From Gentiana macrophylla (taxonomy: Eukaryota > Streptophyta > Magnoliopsida > Gentianales > Gentianaceae), in assembly GCA_026214975.1 (NCBI GenBank), contig JAOBSW010000571.1, positions 273,070 through 337,069 on the forward strand: 64,000 bases of DNA. Reading direction: 5' to 3'. The notes beneath the pieces are model-generated. The model was not told the origin of the DNA and did no database searches. It was given only the letters and a program-made list of their open reading frames with translations. The translations under genes were made by a program, and so were the position numbers. Below are positions 1 to 11,076 of this stretch, in pieces; the stretch's first letter is position 1, and each line of letters starts with the position of its first letter.

Positions 1-690
1 CTGCAAAATAAAAATAAAAAATAAAAAATAAAAAAAAAAAAAGTGGGAGCAATTCGAGAGGTGAAATTTTTGGGTAGATGCGTGCTCTGCGTGTGGATAT
101 GTGGTGACACGATCGTAAGCCACACGATTTAAGTCGATAATGAAATCGTGACATGTGTGATGTACTGGGGCTATATCTGTACGTAGATACGGTGTATGCA
201 AAAACTTTCCATTCGAGAGGAGTTGTTAAGGAAAAGGCTTCAAATTTTCTTATCAATTATCCAAGTTGAAGAAGGAAAAGTCAAAGGCATCAATTTAATT
301 TTCCCAAACTCAAAGTTGCTGCTTGATACGGGGGCATCAAACAAATTTTTTTTTTTTTTTTTTTTTTCCTAGATTAAATAGGTTAGATACGGGATACCAC
401 CGATTCATCTCAGTGGTTTATTTTTTTCACATTTAGTTTTTTGGATGATTATTTATGTGATATAACCATGTCATACCATGCATCATATTCATAAATTCCA
501 CTCCTAGGATATGCATACATGTAGATAATTAATCGTGTTATTAATTAGGCATGTATGAGACGAAATTAATTTAGATTAATTTAGGTCATTAATTAAATTA
601 AATTTTTTTTATAATTAAAACGAACGGAATTTCATCGGGATATAAAATTCACATGATAAACTTAATTTGGGATAATAAATCCTACGGGGT
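1..690. other. AT-rich intergenic DNA, no gene seen
   Basis: No supportable reading frame. It contains an A-rich start (1-42) and a run of about 22 T at 346-367. Nothing ties it to the copia LTR family found further on. Confidence 0.5.
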
Positions 691-1500
691 TTAGGTTATG
701 TAGTGTCTACATAAATTTTGAATTTTGATAATCAAAAAATTGGAAAATCCGGAAAAGTTGGACACCAACTGAGCAAAATGTTCGAAAATTGGTTCGGGCG
801 GTCGACAAGGCTTCGGCTCGACTCGACTTGTCCGTCCAAGTGCGACTTTAGCGTCGGGGGTCCTGCAAGGTCAAGCTATCCGGCGAGCTGAGGCTCAATG
901 GGGCAACCTTAGCCCGATTCATCCAGCGGTTGTACATGAACCAACGAAGAGGACGGGTCGGCTTAGCCGATCCCGACACCATTCGGTGAACTCGGTTAAA
1001 GCTCAGCCAGGGTATAAAACCGATGAGTTGCTTTTCTTGATTTATTGTTTTTCGATTTATTCGGAAAAATCTACAATCCCAGAATCTTTATCATGACAAT
1101 ATTCGGACTATAAAATTCATTGGTGAATTTTTGTTGTGTAGTGTCTACACAAGAGATTTTCTAAATAATCGATAAATTGGAAATTCATGAATATAGTGTC
1201 ACTAGTTAGACGGTATTTGGAACCGATAAACTAGTGGGAGCTTTAAATTTGTGATTTATTGTTTTTCGAATTATTAGAAATTCATGAAGTCCTAATGGAT
1301 TGGGATTATAAAATTCTTGGTGAATTTTAATTGTGTAGCGTCTACACAAAGAATTTAAAAATCCGAGAAATTGGAAAGTCGTGAATAAGTGACACTAGTT
1401 AGACGGTATTTGGAACCAATGAACTAGTGGGAGGATTAATTAAATATTCATGATTTATTGTTTTTCGGATGATTAAGAAATTCTGAAAATCCTAATAAGA
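680..1500. repeat. Three-copy ~200 bp tandem repeat with internal hairpin
   Basis: A block containing GATTTATTGTTTTTCG recurs at about 1039, 1252 and 1452, a period of 200-213 bp. Each unit carries the near-palindrome TTGTGTAG-TGT-CTACACAA (about 694, 1131 and 1330; the first copy is weaker). Two units also carry a TCACTAGTTAGACGG...AACTAGTGGGAG pair (about 1200-1240 and 1390-1435). A GC-richer stretch (about 770-1010) separates the first hairpin from the rest. This may be the leader or LTR of an old retroelement; no matching partner LTR is visible in the window. Confidence 0.6.
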
Positions 1501-2026
1501 CTACCTAATTTTCAAAATAACGAGTGGGAGTGGGGAAGGTGACAACCGACCCCACGGCCTCTACTGTTGACATAAGCACGTGAGAGATTGATGATGCCCC
1601 GTGGCGCTTTGATTTCGGCCCCCTGAGTGTGGCTTTCACCGCTATCAAAATTCAAGGCTTGGTCTCCAAAAGGATAGGATTTTGGGTACTCGTCGAGTCA
1701 CTGACCGACCCTGATGCGGCATACTCAGGGCGTACTTTGAGATCTGAAATAGTAGGTAACACTCTGAAGGATATTTTAGGAAATATCTTGGCTGAAAAAG
1801 GAAGGTAATCAGCAATTAAATAGAGATGTCTGATTCTCAGTTAGTTTGTGAGAGAGATTGTCTCAATTTAATCGTCACCGTTTTTACCTACCCTGAGGCG
1901 GTACTGTAGATATGAGATTAAATCCTTGGAATGGTAGGATAAACTGCATGCATGACATCACGTTTATAATTCCCAAAAATGTATTATTTGTTGTAGTGTA
2001 TCATTTGATTTATAATTCTATCAAAA
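1501..2026. other. Non-coding DNA upstream of the copia gag relic
   Basis: No open frame of note. It runs into the region that aligns with the second copia copy; similarity to the 34250 copy begins only near 2027. It is therefore either a diverged leader or unrelated flanking sequence. Confidence 0.35.
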
Positions 2027-2640
2027 TTTATTTTTGCAACTACATATCATCTCAAGGTATCTAAACTGCTAAACATGATAAATTGACTGATGATGACTTC
2101 GTAAAAGTGGAACAGTAACAAGAACGTTGAACTCAATAATCGAGAATGCAAATTAATTTTTTCGGAAGAGGATGTTCCTCTTGAGCCTACAAACTTAAGT
2201 GACATCAATAAGTATGCCACTGTTGTCACTCGTGTTGAACGAGAGACAATACAAAATTAGTTCAAAGATGACGAGAATGATTTGGTATCAATCTCACTAC
2301 ACATCCCACAGTTTATGAGTAGTGTCTGCTCAAATGAACTGCTAGTTCACGGTCATTTCCTTTATAGAAAGCCAAGAATGGGAAGGTAAAGGTCTACAAG
2401 TGCAAGTCATCTAAACCAAAATATTAATAAAAGAAAGTAAAGGATAAGGAAAGTGATTTCGGATCACCAACCTATGAATCCTTAGAGACTTTCTTAACCG
2501 AGTAATTTGACTCAGAATCTAAAGTTCTTTTGTAAGAACAAGGTAGCTAGGCATTCATGATGAAGAGTAGACAACGGGCAGTTATTTCAGCTAAGATAGT
2601 GGGAGTGATATAAGGAAACAAATTTTGGATTATCGTAGAA
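2027..2640 (+). pseudogene. Ty1/copia gag relic
   Basis: Aligns closely over about 610 bp with 34250-34885, which lies inside a better-bounded copia element. Both encode a gag-like stretch followed by a lysine-rich basic segment (about 2370-2450), interrupted by stops and small indels. Neither copy can make a full capsid protein. The Cys/His knuckle expected in copia gag is not evident. Confidence 0.6.
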
Positions 2641-5494
2641 ATTTAATTTCTATTTTTTTCAGATTCGTTGGAACGAATGGATTCACTTTAAATCGATAAT
2701 ACAGTTGCCTTAAAGACAGTGAATATGACATTTGTATACGATTCTGAGAATCGGATTTTTGTCTGATAAAGTCAGAACCACTAAGTAATGTTGAAAAAGG
2801 TATATGTAACACATCATAAGCTATTAAGACAAATGGTTTCCGTATTTAGATAAATGATTATTCAGCATTTATTAATTAGTGCATATATTCTAAAGATAAG
2901 ATCTGAAGGCTGGCTAAGGGTGATTCCTATCTCCCAGTGTAAAGAATACTATCTCAAAGGAAAGATGACTAAGTAACCTTTCAATTAGGAAAGGTAATAG
3001 AAGTGAAGAAGTATCACAACTTGTTCATATTGACCTTGGGTCTTATGAAGATACTGAGCTAGTGGGGGCTTTTGAGTAGTGGACAATTTGTCGATAGCTA
3101 CTCAAACGCTGATTAGTTTATCCGAATATTTGGAGGAATTCTCTGATATTACCAGAGAAACGAGTATCCCATGCTCAGATATAGGCTATGGCATGGTTTT
3201 GGCACTGATGCTAGGCATAACTCCGAGTGAAATGATTTCACTGAAAGGATAAACCATAGATTGTCTTGTATAGTTATTGATATGCTACAATACACTGCTT
3301 AACTCAATTAAGATATTGGTTGCAAAATAACGGTTTACATTATTATGTAATACCGAGAAGTCTACCTAGAAGATGCTTATGAATTTATGGATAATGAGTG
3401 AACTACGTTTACTACACTTCCGTAAATAGAGGCATTTAGCACTTGGTGCTTGAAGATAGGACTGGAGATTTTACATACACATTCAGATGGTGACTGTTCG
3501 TGAAATATCTCTTAATGCAATGAGTAAAGGCTGGTTATAAGGTTCTTGAGATCAGATCGTGGCGGTTACACTGTTACATCCTTTCTAAAAGAATGTTTAA
3601 ATAACAACCTTAGACCTTGAAGTATAGTTACTCGAGGAGTTACTATCTATCCCCTGGATATGGCCTAGTGGTGAAGGCATGGGTGCATAATGCAAGCCTT
3701 GTACCTAAGCTGGAGGTCAGCGGTTTGATTCCCGTAAAGGGGTTGATTTTCGATTGATAACACTCCTTCAGTGTAGAGGTTATAAGAGGCAGCCCATGTT
3801 GGATCTACTAGGTTACTAGATTAACATCCCTCACATTCCTGTGGGATCGGGGGTGAGGGGGCCCTTACGGTTAGGGTTTAACCGTTTTTTTCGAGGAGTT
3901 ACTATCTGACTTAATCAGACCATATCCAACATTGGTTGTTGGGGATTTTCGCTGATTAATACTACTGAACTAGATCAGAATATCAATCCACCCAAATGCA
4001 GTGGGAGTATGGTTTAAAACATTGACCCATTGTGATCATGACTTTCTGATACCACTGGGGTGATTGATCACCTATGGTCTTTAGGGAAGAGCGATAGGAT
4101 TCTAACAATAGGAGGTTGGTTTAAAGCCATAAACCTGTATATGGAGTTTTGGTACTCCAGTTATGTTCATACTCTTATAGAACCACCTGAGTGTCTCAGG
4201 ACCAGTGGGAGAAATTGGATCTACATGGAAAAAAGTTGAATGAATGAGAAAGTTTATCTTTCTAAGCAAAGCCAAGTGGTTTTAGGGGTAACTCCTTGAG
4301 AAGTAGGCAGTTAAGCAGGGGTGATGCCTGAAACTTTCTCACTACTCGGCCTTGTTTGACTACATGGAAAGCAGAAAGATTAACAGGGGTGATGCCCTGA
4401 AAATTTCTTGCCATACAATGGAGCTTAGATTCATTAACAGAGAGGTTTTAGCTTAAAGCCAATGGAAGATTGACTTCCTATGCTTATATCCATCGGTGGA
4501 TTAAAGTAAACCTTCAGGTCATTAAAATTCACATGTTTTAAAATGTGTGGGCTTGACCAGAATATTGATGAGTCTTTTGTAGACCAGAGAATCAATATTA
4601 GTAAAGTATTAGACGTTAGTGTTTATAATGGATAACACTGCAATAGTTGAGAACAACATGAGTGTGTTATCTGAAGTTAAGAACTGACGAGCCAAATCTT
4701 CTCTGAATCAGAGAAGTGGACTGCATTCTTAGAATTTGATTCGGTCAAATTTATGAGAATAAGTTGTGGCAGTTTCCCATACATCGTACTTTTTAAGATG
4801 TTGATGCATTTCTTTGCACACGGAATAATTCTCTTAATCTTCGGATATAGAGAAAATGGGATAAATTCTCTTTTGGATAGAGAATGTCAGATTATTAAAA
4901 GACAATTGTAATTGAATCATGGATTCGAGTATTGATAGCAATATAGTGCATCCTCAAGTATCTTTAGAGAACGAGGAATCATATGCTTGTGTATTCGGGT
5001 GCAAACCTGAGTATTGTTGACTACACTGATTCTGATTATTAGTCGGATTAAGGATGATCGTGAATCGATCTTAGGCTCAGTGTTTGCTTATAGTGATGGA
5101 GCTACAGTCTGGAGCAATCCAGCACTGCCAATTTGACTATGTTATTCGAATACATAGCAACTTTCGGAGCAGCTAAAGAGGAAGTGTGGCTTGAGAAGTT
5201 CTTTGTTGGATCAGGGAGTGATTGCAGATCTCGATGAGCCGATACCATTTTACTGTGAAAATAGTTGAGAGGTAGCTCATGCAAATGATATTCGCAGTCA
5301 CACGAGGTCAAAATCTTATTGAAAGTAAGTACCACCTGGTCAGACAGATCGTGCAGAGAGGCGATGTTTCGGTCTAAAGATCGCCTCAAGCCGACAACCT
5401 AGCTGATCGGTTTACCAAGTTGCTGGGCATCTATTGTCATTGATGAGCGCTTGGCGGGTATGAAATTGAGAGATATGTCTCATCTGCTTTAAAG
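2641..5494 (+). pseudogene. Ty1/copia pol relic (integrase, RT, RNase H)
   Basis: Family knowledge: copia pol runs PR-INT-RT-RNaseH. Seen here: RSDRGGY at 3549-3569 (integrase core; the usual Glu before Tyr is missing); VDYTDSDY near 5015 followed by a GSVFAYSDGA-like stretch, matching the RT/RNase H junction; AAKEEVWLEKF at 5169; a HANDIRSHTRSK-like segment near 5278; DNLADRFTK at 5393. These lie in different frames separated by stops, so the region is non-functional. A 242 bp SINE splits it at 3649. The segment 4000-5000 is too decayed for me to assign domains. Confidence 0.75.
3649..3890 (+). mobile_element. tRNA-derived SINE with 17 bp TSD
   Basis: The 17 bp sequence TCGAGGAGTTACTATCT occurs at 3632-3648 and again at 3891-3907, exactly flanking the 242 bp insert. 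Inside are a pol III A box (TGGCCTAGTGG, 3661-3671) and a B box (GGTTTGATTCCC, 3722-3733). The 3' end is a short T run, as in plant Au-type SINEs rather than poly(A) SINEs. It is inserted in the copia pol relic. The A-to-B spacing is longer than in a canonical tRNA, and the rest of a cloverleaf does not form, so this is a SINE and not a tRNA gene. Confidence 0.88.
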
Positions 5495-5660
5495 CAAGTG
5501 GGAGAATGTTGTGGATAGATAGAATAAGGATGTGGTGCTCTAAAAACAATCATTGCTTGTCTTTACGGGCAAGTGGGAGATTGTTAGATATAGTGTGCCC
5601 GAAAGACAATTGTTGCTTGTCCTTACGGGCAAGTGGGAGATTGTTGGAAGTAGCGCCCGA
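5495..5660 (+). repeat. Triplicated polypurine tract/LTR-start junction
   Basis: CAAGTGGGAGA occurs at 5495, 5570 and 5630. The last two are 60 bp apart, each followed by TTGTT(A/G)GA and a GTGCCCGAAA- or GCGCCCGAAA-like stretch, and each preceded by a TTGCTTGTC(C/T)TTACGGG segment. Only the third copy leads into the full LTR. This looks like tandem duplication of the last bases of the internal region with the first bases of U3. Confidence 0.7.
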
Positions 5661-6983
5661 AAAACAATTTATGTAATTGTTTTTAGAATTAATAAATGAC
5701 AAATTTATTCACATCTTATTATTTGCTTCATGCATATAAGTAATATACTACTGAAAACCCTAAGTCGTATCATATGTAGCCATATAACTTAGTGTGTGTC
5801 ACACGCGAGGATTAAGTTTATGGTGATACAATTGAAATGTTAGTCCGTGGTGAACTTAATCAAAGTATGGGGTCTATTGATTAAACCACCATTAATGCAC
5901 CCTGAACACTTTATGGTGTGACCGTCTTATCCAGACCTTCGACATTGGTTGTCTGGGTGGGGCATTTATATATGAAGAGAGTCATATAGGACTGGACCGA
6001 TTTAATCTGCATTTCTCATATAATTCCGTGATTGAGAAATCTTATTAAATCACAAGATGATCATATATGGATTAACCTTAATCCTGAAGTGATTACAGAC
6101 TCCTACTTGTTCCAGGATAGGGTTTGATGTGTTCGTTAAGGATCGCTAAGAGGCACGGTCTGAATCACTTTCACGTTGGCACTATTCGGGAATGAGCGAG
6201 AAGTGTGTGTCTCACAGATATGGAATTCATTCCTTCCTGTGGGAAGTAGAAAGACAATCCCCTTATTTGTTGATCCTAGAAACTGATCGATCCCGGGAGT
6301 TCTATTGGTTATGAACTAATTGATCACTAGTGGGTTAATGGTAAATAAGGATAAGATGTAGTGAAGAAGGTTTACGGAAATAATCATACTTCAGTACGGA
6401 TAGTCTATGGAGGGTTAGTTTATATGTAATGATTATATCAATGGACACTTATCGACTCGACTCGACGTTTTGAGAATAAGTTATATCTATAATCGATAGA
6501 ATTCAGTTTCGGATTTATATGGTGTAATTCCGTAATTAATGATTTGAGTAGAAATATTATGTTCGATGAATATTTTATTTAATTTATTGTAGCTACCGGT
6601 TATAGGTCCATGGTCCCCGGTTTGGCTCCTAACACGCGAGTGTTTTCTCGTTTTATGGAACCTCGAGATTAAATTAAATAGTTGGTCTATTTAATGAATA
6701 TTCAATATTATTTATTTGGTAAATAATATGTAAAATAGAAAAGACATTTTCATTTAAAAATGATAAAATAAATGGCGCCACATGTAATTATTTGGGGAAG
6801 AAATTTTTCTAAATTATGTCACATGTGTAATTAATTAATTATCTATTTGTTGGATAATTAATGGAAAAATTAAGAGATTGATTTTTTGGGAATTATCTCT
6901 TATTTTGTAGCAAAAATATCTTTCCTTATGGGAATAGGTTTTTATGGTGTGAAAAGGATAACTCTATTGGCTTGTTATTTTTC

Positions 6984-6991
6984 TATATAAA
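6984..6991 (+). promoter_or_regulatory. TATA box of copia LTR
   Basis: TATATAAA followed by GAGAGTTCCTCCTAGCACA. The same block recurs at 33531 and near 35393 in the other two LTR copies, the expected U3/R promoter of this family. Confidence 0.65.
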
Positions 6992-7264
6992 GAGAGTTCC
7001 TCCTAGCACAATACAACATCACAAAATGCGCCACTTACAAATTAGAAAGAAGAAAAATTAGTTTCTTGCCTTAGTCATTTAGAGAAGAAAAACCTAAGGT
7101 TTTTCTTGTGCATATTCGATGAGGTTCTACGGCGAGAATCGACGTCCACCAGTCGTCGCTTGGAAATATAATCCGGAAGACTGCGGCTTCTCCCTTGGTC
7201 GATTGCTTCTCTCTCCGGTTTGGGTAAATCTACTAACTTTCTTGTAGTTATTAATTAATCATGC

Positions 7265-8727
7265 TGTCACGGATTTTATCTAACAAAACAACAAGTAATA
7301 AATATTTATAAATCCGGTATTCCCCAAGTGTAGGGATCGTAGTATAGCGATTAATACCGAGTCGGTCCTGAGGAATCGGGGTATCTAGTTCATTAATTCT
7401 CCTAAGGTTGATACAATTATTCCTAAACCTAAACTAAAACGGAAAATAAACTGGACAGAGGATTGTCAGTCCAAAGCCAGGAAAATATCGTTGCGAACAA
7501 AAGCAAATAAAATAAAACTACAACTAAGAAAACAATAAAACTATCTATCATGATAATGGTCAAGCGAATCAACATAGAACAAACATGATCCACCATCCCG
7601 CAACCCTTAATTCTTCCCTAGATTATCTTATGATGATTCAATCAAAGTTGTGGTTCACCTAATCAAAGGTATGAATTCCTACTTCCGTAAGTAATCCGTC
7701 TATCAATCTCATCATCTTCCGATCTATAGAGATTAACGCTCTCAAAACAAGGTGCAAGATTTATTAGATCTAACAACCTAGAAATCTAACCTATCAACTT
7801 CCGTTATGTCAAGGTTAAAAGTCTAATCTTTCCTATGGTGATCTAAGGTTTACACCGATTTCCATCATACGGTAAACATCAAATAGCAATACATCTTCCG
7901 ATATCGATTGCATAAACAAATAAACAAAGGAAAGAAACAACCCTTAAATTAAACTCACAAGATTATCCAAGAGTGAAATCAAAAACGCTGCTGAAAAGTA
8001 ACCATGGATGCTCCAGTTCACAGCTTGAAGACCATCAGCATGGACGAACAAGAACAGAAAAAGAACGAAAATAAAACCTAATCTAACCGCCACCCCAGCC
8101 TCCCAAAAGGGGGCTGGGGCGCCTAGGGCTCCTCTCTAATGTTTGTGTGTCAAGAGGGATCGAATTGTGTGTCTTTAGGGTTGGAATCCGCGTCCTATTT
8201 ATAGATATTTAAGTCGGCCAAGGCTAAGTCGGCGGACGGACGCCCGTCTGGCTTTCTGGACGCCAGTCTGGTCTCTCTGAATGCTCGTTCACTATGGCGT
8301 CCAAACTCTCTGAATCAACTTTTTCTCCTGGACGCCAGTCCATATCTTTAGACGCCCGTCCAGACTGGACGGGACTTGGACGCCAGTTCAGACTCTTTTT
8401 CTTCCAAATTCATCTTGATCTTCATTCCAACTTCATCTCTATCTCTTTCCTTCCATGCAAATCATCACTTGAACATCTTTTAAGCTCCTTTCATCCCTCT
8501 CCATGACATGTAAATGTACCTTCGAAACCATAAGAACACGCAAAGTGTAAAACCATAGATAACTACCAATAAAATCACGAAATTAGCTCAAGTTTACACT
8601 TAAAGACTTTTAAAACCCATTTGCTCAATATTTCAATATAAAGCTCGATTTCTATGAGAAACATACGAATATGGGGGAAATTGATATAAAATATATCCTT
8701 ATAAAACGTATAAAATCACCCTTAACA
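7265..8727 (-). mobile_element. Solo LTR (gypsy-type) inserted in copia LTR
   Basis: Starts TGTCACGG and ends CCTTAACA, flanked by the 5 bp direct repeat CATGC (7260-7264 and 8728-8732). Removing it restores a continuous copia LTR. Near its + strand left end it has GATCGTAGTATAGCGATTAA, resembling the left end of the minus-strand element at 9369. The TATA-like TCTATAAATAGG reads on the minus strand (about 8191-8205). Both point to minus orientation and a related lineage. No internal region remains, which fits LTR-LTR recombination. Confidence 0.82.
8228..8400. repeat. Array of GACGCC(A/C)GTC words inside the solo LTR
   Basis: At least five irregularly spaced copies of GGACGCCCGTC, GGACGCCAGTC or one-base variants, plus partial inverted forms (GGCGTCC and GACGGG). 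The 70-residue open frame over 8294-8506 is a by-product of this array and is not a gene. Confidence 0.6.
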
Positions 8728-8874
8728 CATGCGAATCGAATCGTGGTATTATCGCATGCGAATTTATTCGTAGCTTCCGCTGTGCAAGATCGAGTGTCTC
8801 GATTGGTGCTGTGAATCAGATCTGACGATCCAATTATGGATCGGATCCGGATTCGGGCTTATGTATATCCAGCA

Positions 8875-9363
8875 GATGGGTGGTCGCCAAGATAAGCTAG
8901 TTCGCAGCCATGGTGTAAGCGATGCCAAACGGGTCAAGGTCGTCGCAGTCAGGTCCCCGCCAAGAGCACTCAAACCTACAAGGTCCCTAGAGGCTCGGGG
9001 GCCGACCTGCGACCCAGACGATAGGTCCATAAGAGACCGCACAAGACAAATGAGGTAGCAGAGGGCAACAAGAGGGCAGAGTTCGCAGGCGGTCCAGTGC
9101 GGGTGTGCGAGCTACACGACCACCCAAGACGCCGCCAAGATACTCGGTCCACTTGACATTTAGATATTTAGTCTACTTAGTCCTTAGATATTTACACTTA
9201 TTTGCCTTACTTAGCCCCTAAGCTTCCCCCTCCTATATAAGGAGAGCTTGTGTAATCATAAAAATGATATATTCTAATAGAAAAAGAGAATCATACTCTG
9301 CTCAAACTGTCTCTCCTATACGCTCATTCCCTCCGCCGTAGCACCACCGGCTGGATTCACTAT
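8875..9363 (+). other. LTR-like fragment with TATA box, host of the 9369 insertion
   Basis: GC-richer than its surroundings up to about 9130, then TATATAAGGAGAGC near 9233 followed by a pyrimidine-rich leader, as in a gypsy LTR U3/R. It is interrupted at 9368 by the next element. No second copy is present in the window, so the family is unknown. Confidence 0.4.
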
Positions 9364-9368
9364 AAACA

Positions 9369-11076
9369 TGATGACGTAGATCAAGTGAAATTAAAATACT
9401 TGACCACCAAAACTGATACTAGCAAGAGGACTAGGTCCATCGTAGTATAGTTATAGCGAATCAAGGTCGATCCCACAGGGAACCAATTTGTGGGTCATTC
9501 TATATACAAACAATTAATCATTCATATCAAGGACATAAAGGCGGTCTACGACCAACAAAAGACAAGAAAGGTAAAGAACACGACTCGACACAACACATAA
9601 CGTAATTAACCTCCCCAATTATCATGTTATCGTTTGGATCTAGAAATTCTATATAATTAAGCTAGACTCGACAACTTTTAATCCGATTCGTATTCTTTTA
9701 TAGTGGCTACGGAGTCATCCCCAAACTAGATCTAGCTCGGTTAGGCCATCTAGATCACTATGCTACATCACGTGACTTCGCCGGCCTCCATCAAATATGA
9801 CTCAGACGCTTACAAAACTAGGGATGCCGATATTAACCGTATTCCTCACCTAGGCAACATTCCTTTGACAGGCGTACTTCCTAAGCGATCGCATCAGCCT
9901 CCGTCCCATTAACACTAACTTTTTAGGTATCATGTTAATCTACGATTTACGTATAACTAGGTGTCGACAATTCCCAAATCTGTAATGCATCTAGATCTCA
10001 TTGAAAGTCCCGGAAGATCAATTCATGAGCCGACCTAGGAGCCCTATATTGGTATTTCCTAATAATACGCTAATTAAAACAGACGAGCAACGTAGCCGTA
10101 GCCATACCTACTAAGATAAGAAATTCTAGGTGAACAATCACACCATAAAGACGTGGCTAGATTGACTCGGCGAAAAACTAAATCTTAGCGTTTCTACATA
10201 CGTAACGGATAAAATAGAGATTCATAAAGCAATTATATAGATCTACTAAAAACACGGTTGTCGATCATACCAAAGTCATCTATAGGTCACCGGATAACAG
10301 ATCTGGGTGTGTGGATCCTTATAGACAAGGAATCCCCACTGCCTCATATCGTATCCTTAGATCTACATCGTTCGGTAAAGAACGAACAACCTCAAACAAT
10401 AAATAATAATTGGGGGCTTAATTACAAAGAACTAAGAACAAATAAATACAAGAACTTACATTATTGCAGATCTTGCATAAAAACTGCTCTAAGAAAAATC
10501 GAGAACTTTATTATAAATTGTGTATATTGTATTGTGGTGTGTTTGGCGTGTTCATGCATGCCTTTATTTATAGGGGTTCAAGCTAATTAAGAGATATACT
10601 TTAAAATGTCAAAACAAATAAGAGATAACTCTCGGCCGATCTCCAATTAAAAGATAAAATGCGCCCCTAGAATGTATCCTCCATTGGCGCCATCTTTGAG
10701 TGGTTTGCCATGCTTATCCGATCTCTTCGTGCTAATCCGATATTTATCTTGAATTTTCTTTGATTTATCTTGAGATTTAATTCTTCTATTTGTATTTATC
10801 CTCCATAATTATCCAAATCTGCAAAATAGATATTTATCCAAAAATAAATCATATTTAAATAAAACGGATAAATATAATAAAAACGGATAAATACCGATTT
10901 ATAAATAAAAACAGATAAATACCAATAAAAAATGGATAAATACCAAATTATATAATATAAATCACATAACATTAAATAATCCATATAAACAGGTGATTTA
11001 TCATAAAATATATATTATTACTCTCGATTTAAGGTCAACGTTGATGACTTTTACGGGTATAATTTGACCGTCATCA
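9369..11076 (-). repeat. 3' LTR of the LARD-like element (minus orientation)
   Basis: 1708 bp, nearly identical to 14673-16377 over most of its length. Differences concentrate near 9710-9930 (several small indels and a 14 bp segment absent from the other copy). A minus-strand TATA box CTATAAATAAAGG lies at 10561-10573. The 62-residue frame at 10796-10984 is repeated identically at 16097-16285 only because the LTRs match; its AT-rich tandem GGATAAATA content argues against a gene. Confidence 0.88.

Larger units (their letters stand above)
2027..8874 (+). mobile_element. Decayed Ty1/copia retrotransposon, 5' LTR not found
   Basis: In order: a gag relic shared with the copy at 34250, an integrase motif RSDRGGY at 3549-3569, the RT/RNase H join near 5015-5110, the RNase H block AAKEEVWLEKF at 5169-5201, the pol C-terminal motif DNLADRFTK at 5393-5419, a purine-rich CAAGTGGGAGAT (5630-5641) acting as polypurine tract, and a 3' LTR starting TGTTGGAAG at 5642 and ending TATATCCAGCA at 8874. 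All frames are broken by stops and indels. A SINE (3649-3890) and a solo LTR (7265-8727) are nested inside. I could not find a matching 5' LTR, so the left edge is uncertain. Confidence 0.85.
5642..8874 (+). repeat. 3' LTR of the first copia element, split by a solo LTR
   Basis: Begins TGTTGGAAGTAGCG and ends TATATCCAGCA. It aligns along its length with LTR copies at 32182-33958 and 34890-35826. Without the 1463 bp insert at 7265-8727 and the duplicated CATGC, the LTR is about 1.77 kb, the same as the 32182 copy. A TATA box lies at 6984-6991. The 3' part has a TCGCATGCGA palindrome conserved in all copies. Confidence 0.88.

Noticed and set aside
3655..3745. tRNA-gene-like sequence with A and B boxes
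   Set aside because: No complete cloverleaf, box spacing too long, and the whole 242 bp unit is flanked by a 17 bp TSD, so it is a SINE.
8764..9058. Opposed frames of 92 and 65 residues over the copia LTR end
   Set aside because: They cross the boundary between the LTR and unrelated sequence and have no recognisable family.
10796..10984. 62-residue frame found twice with identical protein (also 16097-16285)
   Set aside because: Identity follows from the two matching LTRs; composition is AT-rich repeat and it lies near the LTR edge.
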